This document shows positions 49,324 to 57,698 of a stretch of 62,293 bases of DNA, in pieces. The stretch lies in the NCBI GenBank assembly GCA_934096605.1, contig CAKOMI010000003.1, positions 1-62,293 on the forward strand, in the 5' to 3' direction. Position numbers and translations under genes: made by a program. The stretch comes from an uncultured Bacilli bacterium. Its GTDB lineage: Bacteria; Bacillota_I; Bacilli_A; RF39; UBA660. Within the stretch, counting starts at the first letter, position 1; the number at the start of each line of letters is the position of its first letter. Below the pieces are notes generated by a model. The model searched no databases, was not told the origin of the DNA, and saw only the letters and a list, made by a program, of their open reading frames with translations.

Positions 49324-50079
49324 ATGTCCTTTTTTATTCCTTTCTTCATATCTTTCTTGGCTGGTATTTCAACTATATTTGGTGTAATTCCCATTTTCTT
49401 CAAATGGCAAAGAGAGAATATCAATAAATTTATTACGTTTTCTCTTAGTTTTTCCTTAACTATCATGATTGCTATTTCCATAACTGAGCTAATACCGGAA
49501 GCATCATATGCTATTCTAACTAATTATAAATTATTTAAAGGCATTTTATTTTCTTTAATATTCTTTATAATGGGTATACTAGCGGTTTATTTTATTAATA
49601 AAAAAATAGAGAAGGGTAGTAGTAACGATTTCGATTTGTACCGAGTTGGTGTTTTATCTATGCTCGCTCTTATGCTTCATAATTTTCCGGAAGGTATAGT
49701 TACATTTTTAAGTAGTTATCAAAATATCGAACTGGGCCTTAAAATTAGTCTTGCTATCATGCTTCATAATATACCAGAAGGAATAAGTATAGCCGTGCCA
49801 ATTTATTATGCCACAGGTGACAAGAAAAAAAGTATTAAAGCAACGTTGTTATCGGGTCTTGCTGAACCCTTAGGGGCAGTAGTAGCCTTTATATTTTTAC
49901 GAAAATTTATAACTGATGTCATGATAAGTTTTATATTAATATTTGTTGCCGGTATAATGATAACTTTAGCGATTCATGAATTATTGCCAAAAGCCTTGAA
50001 ATATCATCAAAATAATTATATTTTATTAGGAGCATTTGTTGGTGTTATGTTAACCATTATTAATCATTGCTTTTTATAA
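49324..50079 (+). CDS. zupT: ZIP-family metal transporter (ZupT-like)
   Basis: A 251-residue protein with eight membrane helices. The two metal-binding helices carry HNFPEGI (helix 4) and HNIPEGISIAVPIYYATG (helix 5), followed by SGLAEPLGAVVAF, all typical of ZupT-type zinc (and iron/manganese) importers. The cytoplasmic loop between helices 3 and 4 is short. SD AGGTGAT precedes the ATG. No metal-regulator site is evident nearby. Confidence 0.9.
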   Translation: MSFFIPFFISFLAGISTIFGVIPIFFKWQRENINKFITFSLSFSLTIMIAISITELIPEASYAILTNYKLFKGILFSLIFFIMGILAVYFINKKIEKGSSNDFDLYRVGVLSMLALMLHNFPEGIVTFLSSYQNIELGLKISLAIMLHNIPEGISIAVPIYYATGDKKKSIKATLLSGLAEPLGAVVAFIFLRKFITDVMISFILIFVAGIMITLAIHELLPKALKYHQNNYILLGAFVGVMLTIINHCFL

Positions 50080-50644
50080 TAACAAAAGCATAAATTAATT
50101 ATATAGTATTACAAATAATTGAAATAATGGTGAAGTAATTAATTAGTACATATGCTATATCTTAAGTCTGATATTCATCGTGGTTTACATAATATCTATT
50201 ATGTGACATTTAAATTTATTGAAAATAGAGCAAAAATATTATAGTTTATATATTAATTATTTAAATAAAATGCATAATTATTCATCTATTATATATTCGA
50301 TGCAAAATATTAAAAGTTACTTATTCCAATATACATTTTAATTACTCATAATTGATTTATCTTGCATCAATTATTTAAAAAATCTATTTTAACATTATGG
50401 ATTATCAATTCAGCTTATATTTTGACGCAAATCATAAAAACAATTTAATTACTTTGTTGTTTTCATATGGATAATTATTCATTATTAAATATTTCGATGC
50501 AAATTAGAGAGTGCCATAAAATTATATATATCGTTATAAGCATGTATTTTTTATATTAAAACTCCCCTACTAAAAATGTTAATTTAATAGGGGAGTCATC
50601 AGTTAAAATTTATAATTTATCATTCAATTGAATAAAATAAGGAA
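50080..50644. other. Intergenic region with 33-bp direct repeats, 565 bp
   Basis: No ORF of note. Two imperfect 33-bp direct repeats (50274-50306 and 50471-50503) both start ATAATTATTCAT and end TTCGATGCAAA. Related pieces (TTGCATCAATTATTTAAAAA at about 50363, TTTTGACGCAAATCATAAAA at about 50420) suggest a small family of repeats in both orientations. A minus-strand terminator for the neighbouring gene lies at the right end. Confidence 0.6.
50557..50596 (-). terminator. Terminator of the HTH-metallopeptidase operon
   Basis: ACTCCCCTA (50561-50569) pairs with TAGGGGAGT (50588-50596) around a long loop, with a short U-run on the minus strand. Confidence 0.6.
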
Positions 50645-51496
50645 CTAGATGTTTTTATGATAATTAATATTTCTAACAATATAATCAGATTCCATGTATT
50701 TTGCAGTCAAATATACTTGTATAGATCTAACTACATATTCATTAATAAAATTTATCTTGTCATAGTAACATTCTTGCAAACCATGCTTTTTGGCATCTGC
50801 TAAAAGTTTATCTAAATTTATTTTTTCAAAATACTCTACCCCTAGTTTATTGACATATGGATGAGAATATTCATGAAAACATATTGTTACAACTTTATCA
50901 GAAATTTCTTTTTCAGCATTAATTGATATGCAACTTAAAATTGTGTTTTCATTTATATAGCCAAAACTACCATTAACAAAATTGAATATTTTGATACCAA
51001 ACTCCCCTACACTATAGCCAAAGAAATCTGTCATAATATTTGAATTAAAATTAACATATGAGTTTAAGGCTTCAACAAATTTATTACATAATGTAGCAAA
51101 GTAATTTGTGTTAGCACTGTAAAATTTTTCATAATTTGCTTTAGTCGTAAAATCTTTTAGTAAAAAACTTATCTTTTTTTGATCAAAACATTTATTATTT
51201 ATTTTTATTTGTTCTATATATTGATTATCTTGTATATTATATTCATAATCCATGGCAAGGGCAATTTGCAAAGTTCTTTCATAATAATCAAATCCACCAT
51301 TTTTTATGTATTCTTTTAACTCTAATGAAGCATATTTTTTATACATATTATAAAAGTTTTGATAATAATCATTATTGCAACTTTTGAAAAAGAAATATTT
51401 ACCATAATTTTCAGGAATTATACCTTCTATATAAGCACAATAAAGAATACCAAAAACTAATTCAATTCTTTTATCAAAATCTGGCTTAATATTCAT
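50645..51496 (-). CDS. DUF4932-like zinc metallopeptidase
   Basis: A 283-residue soluble protein. HEYSH (H208, E209, H212 in TICFHEYSHPYVNKL) is followed about 36 residues later by INEYVVRSIQVYL, supplying a Glu as probable third ligand; this matches the layout I associate with DUF4932. The N-terminal half is Tyr/Asn/Phe-rich and helical. The ATG at 51496 follows the upstream stop directly (TAA-T-ATG), suggesting reinitiation; an overlapping GTG start at 51508 is possible. Its partner is an HTH regulator, so regulator cleavage (as in ImmA/ImmR) is one idea. No ImmA-type sequence is present, so this is inference. Confidence 0.65.
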   Translation of the reverse strand: MNIKPDFDKRIELVFGILYCAYIEGIIPENYGKYFFFKSCNNDYYQNFYNMYKKYASLELKEYIKNGGFDYYERTLQIALAMDYEYNIQDNQYIEQIKINNKCFDQKKISFLLKDFTTKANYEKFYSANTNYFATLCNKFVEALNSYVNFNSNIMTDFFGYSVGEFGIKIFNFVNGSFGYINENTILSCISINAEKEISDKVVTICFHEYSHPYVNKLGVEYFEKINLDKLLADAKKHGLQECYYDKINFINEYVVRSIQVYLTAKYMESDYIVRNINYHKNI

Positions 51497-51497
51497 A

Positions 51498-52283
51498 TTA
51501 TTCTTCACTCATCATTGAACCACGTGATTCAATCTCGGCAATTTTTTCAATAACTTCTTCAGCATTACTTGTATTAAGTTCTGTATAGCCAAGTTCTTTT
51601 AAGGCTTGATCCTTAATAGAGAACAATTGTTGAGTTCTTCCTAATTTTTCTTCCTTTTTTTGTTCAATTTCTTGAGCGAATCTTCGATGTGATTCTGCAA
51701 GTTTACTACGTGAGGCTCCCCCATTATTATATAAAGTTAAAGCTGAGTATAAAATGCTTTCAAAAATAAATTGTCTATCTTCATTAAATTTAAAATCATC
51801 TGGATTAGTAAAGCCTGTTATTTTTGACATATAGCCAAATATATATTTGATTTCAGGTACACTATTCATTGATTGTAACATATGATAAAGATACAAAAAA
51901 GCATAATAATTTTCTTCTTTTTTTCTATCATCACTTAGCTTTTCTTTCATTAAATTAAACATATCAGATAATAAATTTTGAGCATCTTTATTTAAGTTTT
52001 TAATATCTAAATAAGCATCTTCACTAGCATTACTTTTAATACTTTGATTAAGTCTATTTTCAACATTCATTAAGTAATCAGTTGTAATATCTACATTTTC
52101 AATATCTTTGCTATCTTGAATATCTAATAATTTAAATAAAAGAATTTTCTTTTCTTTTGGCCATTTGTTAATATCGTCAAGTTCAAGATAATTGTAAACC
52201 ATTTGTCTTGATACGCCTAAGTATTTTGCTAGTCTTACCTTTGATATACCAAGTTCTTGTAATAGTTCATTTAATTTATTCAT
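51498..52283 (-). CDS. XRE-type HTH regulator with long C-terminal domain
   Basis: A 261-residue protein. The N-terminal helix-turn-helix (LNELLQELGISKVRLAKYLGVSRQMVYNYLELDDINKWPKEKKILLFKLL) is clear. The remaining 200 residues are helical and charged, with no recognised domain; a sensor, oligomerisation or cleavage region is possible. The start is the ATG at 52283, behind AGATAGGAATGATGATA. It has a strong promoter with inverted repeats in the spacer, so autoregulation is likely. Confidence 0.78.
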   Translation of the reverse strand: MNKLNELLQELGISKVRLAKYLGVSRQMVYNYLELDDINKWPKEKKILLFKLLDIQDSKDIENVDITTDYLMNVENRLNQSIKSNASEDAYLDIKNLNKDAQNLLSDMFNLMKEKLSDDRKKEENYYAFLYLYHMLQSMNSVPEIKYIFGYMSKITGFTNPDDFKFNEDRQFIFESILYSALTLYNNGGASRSKLAESHRRFAQEIEQKKEEKLGRTQQLFSIKDQALKELGYTELNTSNAEEVIEKIAEIESRGSMMSEE

Positions 52284-52317
52284 TATCATCATTCCTATCT
52301 CTTTTATTTACATTTTA

Positions 52318-52347
52318 ATTATAAGGCACTAGACATTTTAGTGTCAA
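52318..52347 (-). promoter_or_regulatory. Strong promoter of the HTH-metallopeptidase operon
   Basis: On the minus strand, TTGACA (52342-52347) and TATAAT (52318-52323) are both perfect, with an 18-nt spacer. The spacer holds CACTA-N7-TAGTG, and GACA-N6-TGTC overlaps the -35; these are candidate operators for the encoded HTH protein. Confidence 0.8.
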
Positions 52348-52400
52348 GTAAAAGTAAACAAAAAGTTAAAAAAATAAGAAGAAAAATTTAAGTTTTCTCC

Positions 52401-53510
52401 TTATAAATACCAAAGTTTCTTATTATCTTTAAAGACCTCATTTATAACGCCACTACCAAGACATTCTTCACCATCATAGAAAACGCAAAACTGGCCTGGT
52501 GTAACGCTTTTAACGCCTTCATTATAACGAACAATTAAATTACCATTGTCTAAGTATTCTACTAAAATAGGATAGTCATCTCCCCTATAGCGGAACTTAG
52601 CCGTGCATTTAATTGGTCTTTTATCACTAATCCAATTAATATTCTCTAAAGAACACGCATCACTAATTAAATACTTGCTATCTTCACCAAAAGCAACATA
52701 TAAAATATTTTGTTCAACATTTTTACCACATACATAATGTCTTTCTTGATAGCCATTTATACCAACGTTTCTTCTTTGACCAATTGTGTAATTCATTAAA
52801 CCATTATGTTGGCCAATAATTTCTTTTGTTTCAACATTTACAATATTACCTGGATTCGGTTTTAAATAATTTTGCACAAACTCTTGAAAATGTCTTTCAC
52901 CAATAAAACAAATACCTGTTGAATCTTTTTTGCTAGCTACATTTAAGTTTTCTCTTTTAGCTATTTCTCTTACTTCAGTTTTAGTTAAATTTCCAACTGG
53001 AAATAAAACATTTTTTAATTGCTCAGGTGATAACTGGGCTAGGAAATAGGTTTGATCTTTATTAGTGTCAACACCTCTTAGAAGCTTACCATCAACAAGT
53101 CTTGCATAATGGCCAGTTGCCATGTAAGTTGCCCCAAGTTTCATGGCTTCTTTTTTAAAAACATCAAATTTTATATATTTATTACAAAGTAAATCTGGAT
53201 TAGGTGTTCTTCCTTTTTTAAGTTCCTCTAAAAAATAGGTAAAAACATTATCCCAATATTCCTTAATAAAATCTACACGGTGTAATGGAATACCAAGTAT
53301 TTCACATGTTTTTTTAGCATCGTTGTAATCAGTCTCTTGGGGGCATATATATTCGTTTAAAGTTGGATTTCCTAAGATGTCATTATTTACAAGGGCGTCC
53401 CAGTTACGCATAAAAAGACCTTCCACTTCATATCCTTCTTTTTTTAATAAATAAGCGCTGACAGCTGAATCAACTCCCCCACTCATACCTACAATTACTT
53501 TTTTTGTCAT
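52401..53510 (-). CDS. mnmA: tRNA-specific 2-thiouridylase MnmA
   Basis: A 369-residue enzyme that thiolates U34 of tRNA-Lys, -Glu and -Gln. PP-loop VIVGMSGGVDSAVSAYLL at the N-terminus, LFMRNWD, GRTPNPDLLCNKYIKFD (first catalytic Cys), GHYARL, DQTYFLAQLS, DSTGICFIGERHFQEF (second Cys), and a C-terminal beta-barrel (QFCVFYDGEECLGSG). I chose the ATG at 53510, since the SD AAGAAGGA abuts the ATG at 53516. Confidence 0.96.
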   Translation of the reverse strand: MTKKVIVGMSGGVDSAVSAYLLKKEGYEVEGLFMRNWDALVNNDILGNPTLNEYICPQETDYNDAKKTCEILGIPLHRVDFIKEYWDNVFTYFLEELKKGRTPNPDLLCNKYIKFDVFKKEAMKLGATYMATGHYARLVDGKLLRGVDTNKDQTYFLAQLSPEQLKNVLFPVGNLTKTEVREIAKRENLNVASKKDSTGICFIGERHFQEFVQNYLKPNPGNIVNVETKEIIGQHNGLMNYTIGQRRNVGINGYQERHYVCGKNVEQNILYVAFGEDSKYLISDACSLENINWISDKRPIKCTAKFRYRGDDYPILVEYLDNGNLIVRYNEGVKSVTPGQFCVFYDGEECLGSGVINEVFKDNKKLWYL

Positions 53511-53570
53511 AAACATTCCTTCTTTACATGTTTATTTTAACAAAAATATAAACATAAATCCATATTTAAT

Positions 53571-54146
53571 TTAAGTTAATAAAAAAGAGAAGGACTGAAT
53601 GATTTTACTTCCTGTAAACATAAGTAATGTATCATAAAAAATAATACCTATGACTATAACTAGTACCCCTTTTATTAAGTGTAACATTAAATCATTATTA
53701 TTACTATTATATAAAAATCTACCAATCATTCTTCTTGCAATTTGTAAACATTTAGAAAAAAGAAATATTAAAAGAAATATATATATAAATTTGGTTATTA
53801 GTAAGAATATTACACTAAATAATAAGCCTTTTAAACCGTATGTTAAACTAAAAATACCTAGTAAAAACCCGATACTCATACCTTCATAAAAAATAATTGC
53901 ACATAAAAGGGGTACACCAATTAAACAAAATGATAAAAGAACACTTATAACTACCATAAAAAAATGAAAATACAAGTAATTGAAACTCGACCCGCCCATA
54001 TTACTTGCATAACTTATAACACTATATCTTAAGGCTTCTATATTAGTTATACCTAGAAACATACCAATACCAATGCCAATTAAAAAAAGAACCATCAAAA
54101 ATAGTAATAAATACTTTCTTGCTTGCAAATACCTTTTTATATTCAT
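53571..54146 (-). CDS. spoIIM: SpoIIM-type membrane protein
   Basis: A 191-residue protein with about five membrane helices and no large soluble part. GIGIGMFLGITN, a helix pair around IGVPLLCAIIFYEGMSIGFLLGIFSLTYGLKGLLFSVIFLLITKFIYI, and the last helix follow the SpoIIM family pattern. In Bacillus, SpoIIM belongs to the SpoIIDMP septal-peptidoglycan machinery needed for engulfment; SpoIID and SpoIIP are not in this window. SD AGGTGAGG precedes the ATG. The spoIVB-type gene is its neighbour on the same strand. Confidence 0.72.
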   Translation of the reverse strand: MNIKRYLQARKYLLLFLMVLFLIGIGIGMFLGITNIEALRYSVISYASNMGGSSFNYLYFHFFMVVISVLLSFCLIGVPLLCAIIFYEGMSIGFLLGIFSLTYGLKGLLFSVIFLLITKFIYIFLLIFLFSKCLQIARRMIGRFLYNSNNNDLMLHLIKGVLVIVIGIIFYDTLLMFTGSKIIQSFSFLLT

Positions 54147-54219
54147 TAGTCCTCACCTATCAAAGTATATTTACAAAAACTATATTTTATGATAAATTGA
54201 TTAGAGAAAGAGGTGCAAG

Positions 54220-54315
54220 ATGAATAAGAAAGTAAGAACTATTGTAACTTGGATTACATTATTTATTATGGTTGCTGGTATTGCTGCTTCCATTGTTGCT
54301 TATACTATTAGTTAA
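54220..54315 (+). CDS. 31-residue single-helix membrane protein
   Basis: MNKKVRTIVTWITLFIMVAG followed by IAASIVAYTIS: a basic N-terminus and one helix. It resembles the short DUF4044-type membrane peptides of Firmicutes. SD AAAGAGGTG precedes the ATG, and an intrinsic terminator begins at the stop codon, so a complete small transcription unit is present on the opposite strand to its neighbours. Confidence 0.65.
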   Translation: MNKKVRTIVTWITLFIMVAGIAASIVAYTIS

Positions 54316-54341
54316 ATCGCTTTCATATAGTGATTTTTTTT
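54315..54341 (+). terminator. Intrinsic terminator of the 31-residue peptide gene
   Basis: AATCGCT (54315-54321) pairs with AGTGATT (54329-54335) with one G-T pair, then a T-run. Confidence 0.7.
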
Positions 54342-54354
54342 ATATTTAAAAAGG

Positions 54355-55335
54355 CTATAATATTTTATCGCCTTCTTTTAACATTGTTGTAATAAATATA
54401 CCATAACCTTTTAAAGGATGATCTACTATAACATGGGTAACGGCCCCGATAATTTTGTCGTCTTGAACAATTGGTGAGCCACTCATGCCTTGAATAACGC
54501 CGCCTGTTTTATTAATAAGTTCTTGGTCAGTTATTTCAAAAGTTAAGTTCTTAGTATCTTTATTTTCAATATTAGTAATATTTATATCGTAATATTTTTT
54601 TTCACTGCCAGATAAAACTGTTACAATTTTAGCATTACCTTTTTTAATATCACTAGGATTACCGACAGAAATTGTTTTTCTATCAACGCTTTCTTTATAT
54701 ATACCAAATATTCCATGATTAGTGTTATTTTTTATATCACCATATATATGATTAAAATTAAACTTAGCATTCTTTTCACCAGCATTACCTTCACTACTTT
54801 TTCTAATACTTGTTACAGTACTTTCAAATATATTACCAGTTTTAACCTCAACAACTTTAGAGGAATTGCTTTCTATAATCTCATGCCCTAAAGCACCATA
54901 TACTTTTGTTTCTGGATCAATATAAGAAATAGTGCCAAGTCCTGTGATGCCATCTTTAACGTATAAACCAGTCTTATAAACACCATCTTGTTTTTTTAAA
55001 GACATTTCTATTGTTTTATCTTCTGTGCCTTTTCTTACTGTTAAAACAACTTTGTTATCTTTTATTTCTTTTTCGATTGCGCGAGTTAAATCATCAATAC
55101 TAGTAATTTCTTTATCATTAACTTTTAAAATATAATCACCAATCTGAATATTAGGATTTCCTCTTAAGTTTTCACCATCTACTTTATAGAATCCTATAAC
55201 CATTACGCCTGTCATATCAATATGTATACCTACGTTTTCACCACCAAGCATCACTTTATCTGAATATGCAAAAACTTTTAGTGGTAAGAGACTAAACATA
55301 CTAAGACTAACTAAAAAAGTTTGTAATTTTTTCAT
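54355..55335 (-). CDS. spoIVB: SpoIVB-type serine peptidase (S55)
   Basis: A 326-residue protein. The N-terminal helix (about 3-22) is followed by a PDZ domain (about 45-125; GNPNIQIGDYILKVNDKEITSIDDL) and an S55 domain with GIGTISYIDPETKVYGALGHEI, then IQGMSGSPIVQDDKIIGAVTHV, where S287 (GMSGSP) is the expected nucleophile. In Bacillus, SpoIVB is secreted from the forespore and triggers sigma-K processing by cleaving SpoIVFA. At 326 residues it is shorter than the Bacillus protein (about 425), lacking part of the linker. The ATG at 55335 has GGTGATGATA just upstream. Confidence 0.88.
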   Translation of the reverse strand: MKKLQTFLVSLSMFSLLPLKVFAYSDKVMLGGENVGIHIDMTGVMVIGFYKVDGENLRGNPNIQIGDYILKVNDKEITSIDDLTRAIEKEIKDNKVVLTVRKGTEDKTIEMSLKKQDGVYKTGLYVKDGITGLGTISYIDPETKVYGALGHEIIESNSSKVVEVKTGNIFESTVTSIRKSSEGNAGEKNAKFNFNHIYGDIKNNTNHGIFGIYKESVDRKTISVGNPSDIKKGNAKIVTVLSGSEKKYYDINITNIENKDTKNLTFEITDQELINKTGGVIQGMSGSPIVQDDKIIGAVTHVIVDHPLKGYGIFITTMLKEGDKIL

Positions 55336-55410
55336 TATCATCACCATTTATATTATGATAATTTATAGTTATTTAATAATGGTAATATTTACTAGTTAGA
55401 GTGTTTTCAT

Positions 55411-55434
55411 AATAAAAAGCCCTTAATAGGACTT
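55411..55434 (-). terminator. Terminator of the NUDIX gene
   Basis: AAGCCC (55417-55422) pairs with GGACTT (55429-55434) with one G-T pair on the minus strand; an A-tract on the left gives the U-run. Confidence 0.55.
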
Positions 55435-55460
55435 AATATTGTTTATTTGCGTACTAATCT

Positions 55461-56039
55461 TTATGCTTTGCTAAGATATTTTTTATAAGTATTAATTAAA
55501 TCTATATCCATTAAATTTGTTGGAATATTTTCTAAGGCAAAAAACTTTAAACATTTAGTTTCTGAATCACCTTTTAAATTGCTGGCATCATGAAGAGCAA
55601 CACGGGCTACGTACAAAGAAGTATTATTATATACAATATCGCCATTTGGATAACTGTTTTTTCTTGATTCGCCGGATAGTGTATCTATTAATTCTAATTC
55701 ATCTGGGTTTAGCATCAAGCCAGTTTCTTCTTTGGCTTCTCTAACCGCTGTAAAGCGTAAGTCTTCACCTAAATCTTGACAGCCACCTGGCAATCCCCAT
55801 TGATTTCTATCAGTTCTTTCTTGTAAAAGAATTTCTTTATTTTCATTTTCAATTATAACGGCGGCCCCTGTTTGAATAAAAGGGATATGACTTATTCTTT
55901 CATCAAGTGCCATACGAAATAAAACAGGGTATCCACCATAATTAGCACTTAAATCTAATATTTGTTCTTCAGTCAAATTTAAAACAAGTTCCACAAGTTC
56001 TTCATGTGAATAATCTCTCATGTTTTTAAAACTTTTCAT
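55461..56039 (-). CDS. NUDIX hydrolase
   Basis: A 192-residue NUDIX enzyme. The box GGCQDLGEDLRFTAVREAKEETGL fits G-x5-E-x7-R-E-x2-E-E-x-G. The N-terminal 55 residues (MKSFKNMRDYSHEELVELVLNLTEEQILDLSANYGG...) are an extra helical segment. GAAVIIENENKEILLQERTDRNQWGLPGG is the usual strand before the box. It hydrolyses nucleoside-diphosphate-linked compounds; the substrate is not predictable. SD TAGGAGA precedes the ATG, 15 nt after proS, in the same operon. Confidence 0.88.
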   Translation of the reverse strand: MKSFKNMRDYSHEELVELVLNLTEEQILDLSANYGGYPVLFRMALDERISHIPFIQTGAAVIIENENKEILLQERTDRNQWGLPGGCQDLGEDLRFTAVREAKEETGLMLNPDELELIDTLSGESRKNSYPNGDIVYNNTSLYVARVALHDASNLKGDSETKCLKFFALENIPTNLMDIDLINTYKKYLSKA

Positions 56040-56053
56040 TGTAATTCTCCTAA

Positions 56054-57472
56054 CTAATATTGTTTACCAAAGTATATCTTATGTTTGGCAGGTTTACCAC
56101 AGTAGGCACAAACACCATCAGTAATATCTTCTTTTATACAACGGCTTTTTAAACCAGTTTCTTCTTTAATCTTATCTTCACAAGCAGTCTCACCACACCA
56201 GGCTGCTAGAATGAATCCTGGTTTTGTTTTAGCTGTATTTATAAATTCTTCTTTAGATGTAACCTCATAAATCATACTATCACGTCTTTTTAAGGCTCTA
56301 TTATACATATCACTTTGAATAATTGGCAACGTATCTATAATTTTATTTACTACTTCATTAGTAGGTACACTTATTTTTTCTAAGGTATCTCTTCTAACTA
56401 AAGTAACTGTATTTTGTTCTAAATCTCTTAGTCCAACTTCAATTCGAATGGGAATACCTTTGACCTCAGCATCAGCAAATTTGAATCCTGGCGATTTATT
56501 AGAATCATCAATACTATAAGTAATATTATCTGGTAATTTGCTCGCAATATCATTAACTACATTTAATACTTTTTCATCATTACTAATTGGCACGAATACT
56601 ACTTTTATTGGAGCAATATTTGGTGGTAGTACAAGACCGTGATTATCACCATGCGTCATTATAAGGGCACCAATCATTCTAGTAGAAACACCCCAGCTAG
56701 TTTGAAAAGGGGTCTTTAAAGTATTATCTTCATCTAAGTATTGAATACCAAAGGCTTTGGCAAAATGATCACCAAAGAAATGACTTGTCCCGTTTTGTAA
56801 GGCCACTCCATCATACATCATTGCTTCAAGAGTATATGTTTCTTCAGCCCCAGCAAATTTTTCTTTTTCAGTTTTCTTGCCAGTTAATACTGGTAAAGCA
56901 AGGACATTTCTTTGAAAGTCTTCATATACCCGAAACATTCTAAGTGTTTCTTGTTTTGCTTCTTCTTTTGTTCTATGTAACGTATGGCCTTCTTGCCAAA
57001 GAATCTCCCTACTTCTAAGGAAAGGTCTAGTTGTTTTTTCCCAACGCACAATCGTACACCACTGATTATATAAAATAGGTAAATCACGATAAGACTTAAC
57101 AATATTTTTAAAGTGATCACAAAATAATACTTCACTTGTTGGTCTAACGCACATTCTTTCTTCTAATTTATTTTCGCCACCATGGGTTACCCAGGCAACT
57201 TCAGGAGCAAAACCTTTAACATGTTCTTTTTCAATATTTAGTAATGACTCAGGAATAAACATAGGCATTTGCACATTTTGGTGTCCTAAGCGTTTAAACT
57301 CTTTATCTAAAATGCTTTGCATTTGTTCCCATATTGCGTAACCATAAGGCCTAATTATCATGCTGCCTTTCGTATTACTATAACTTACTAAATCAGCTTC
57401 TCTTACTACGTCTGTATACCAAAGAGCAAAGTCAGTATCTCTGTCTGTTATCTTTGTTACCATTTTACTCAT
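56054..57472 (-). CDS. proS: Prolyl-tRNA synthetase, archaeal/eukaryotic type
   Basis: A 472-residue class II synthetase. It lacks the INS editing domain and has the C-terminal zinc-binding-like module (AAWCGETACEDKIKEETGLKSRCIKEDITDGVCAYCGKPAKHKIYFGKQY) of the ProS3/eukaryote-like group, found in Mollicutes, some Firmicutes and archaea. Motif 2 region IVRWEKTTRPFLRSREILWQEGHTLH and motif 3 TSWGVSTRMIGALIMTHGD are complete. The start is the ATG at 57472, overlapping the xseB stop by 8 nt; an ATG at 57463 is possible. Confidence 0.95.
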   Translation of the reverse strand: MSKMVTKITDRDTDFALWYTDVVREADLVSYSNTKGSMIIRPYGYAIWEQMQSILDKEFKRLGHQNVQMPMFIPESLLNIEKEHVKGFAPEVAWVTHGGENKLEERMCVRPTSEVLFCDHFKNIVKSYRDLPILYNQWCTIVRWEKTTRPFLRSREILWQEGHTLHRTKEEAKQETLRMFRVYEDFQRNVLALPVLTGKKTEKEKFAGAEETYTLEAMMYDGVALQNGTSHFFGDHFAKAFGIQYLDEDNTLKTPFQTSWGVSTRMIGALIMTHGDNHGLVLPPNIAPIKVVFVPISNDEKVLNVVNDIASKLPDNITYSIDDSNKSPGFKFADAEVKGIPIRIEVGLRDLEQNTVTLVRRDTLEKISVPTNEVVNKIIDTLPIIQSDMYNRALKRRDSMIYEVTSKEEFINTAKTKPGFILAAWCGETACEDKIKEETGLKSRCIKEDITDGVCAYCGKPAKHKIYFGKQY

Positions 57473-57698
57473 TTGTATCACTCACTTCACTTTGAAAATC
57501 AGATATAGTTCCGTTTTCATTTAAGATCTTATTTACTTGACTAGTTGCATTATCAAGTTTTTCTTGACAAATTTTAACTAAGTTCATCGCATCTGTATAA
57601 GCAGTAATCGCTTCTTCTAGTGGCGTGCCACCACTTTCTAATTTCTTTATAATTTCTTCTAATTCTTTTAATGCACTATCAAATGTTTTTTCATTCAT
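57465..57698 (-). CDS. xseB: Exodeoxyribonuclease VII small subunit
   Basis: A 77-residue protein with the two-helix hairpin FDSALKELEEIIKKLESGGTPLEEAITAYTDAMNLVKICQEKLDNATSQV, typical of XseB. Several copies bind the XseA coiled coil. It overlaps xseA by 4 nt (ATGA) and proS by 8 nt. Confidence 0.93.
   Translation of the reverse strand: MNEKTFDSALKELEEIIKKLESGGTPLEEAITAYTDAMNLVKICQEKLDNATSQVNKILNENGTISDFQSEVSDTNE

Noticed and set aside
50274..50503. Replication origin or DnaA-box cluster
   Set aside because: No TTATCCACA-type boxes were found and no dnaA/dnaN genes are near; the repeats are of another sequence.
56884..57135. Minus-strand 83-codon frame within proS
   Set aside because: It is a shifted-frame shadow inside a full-length, motif-complete prolyl-tRNA synthetase gene.
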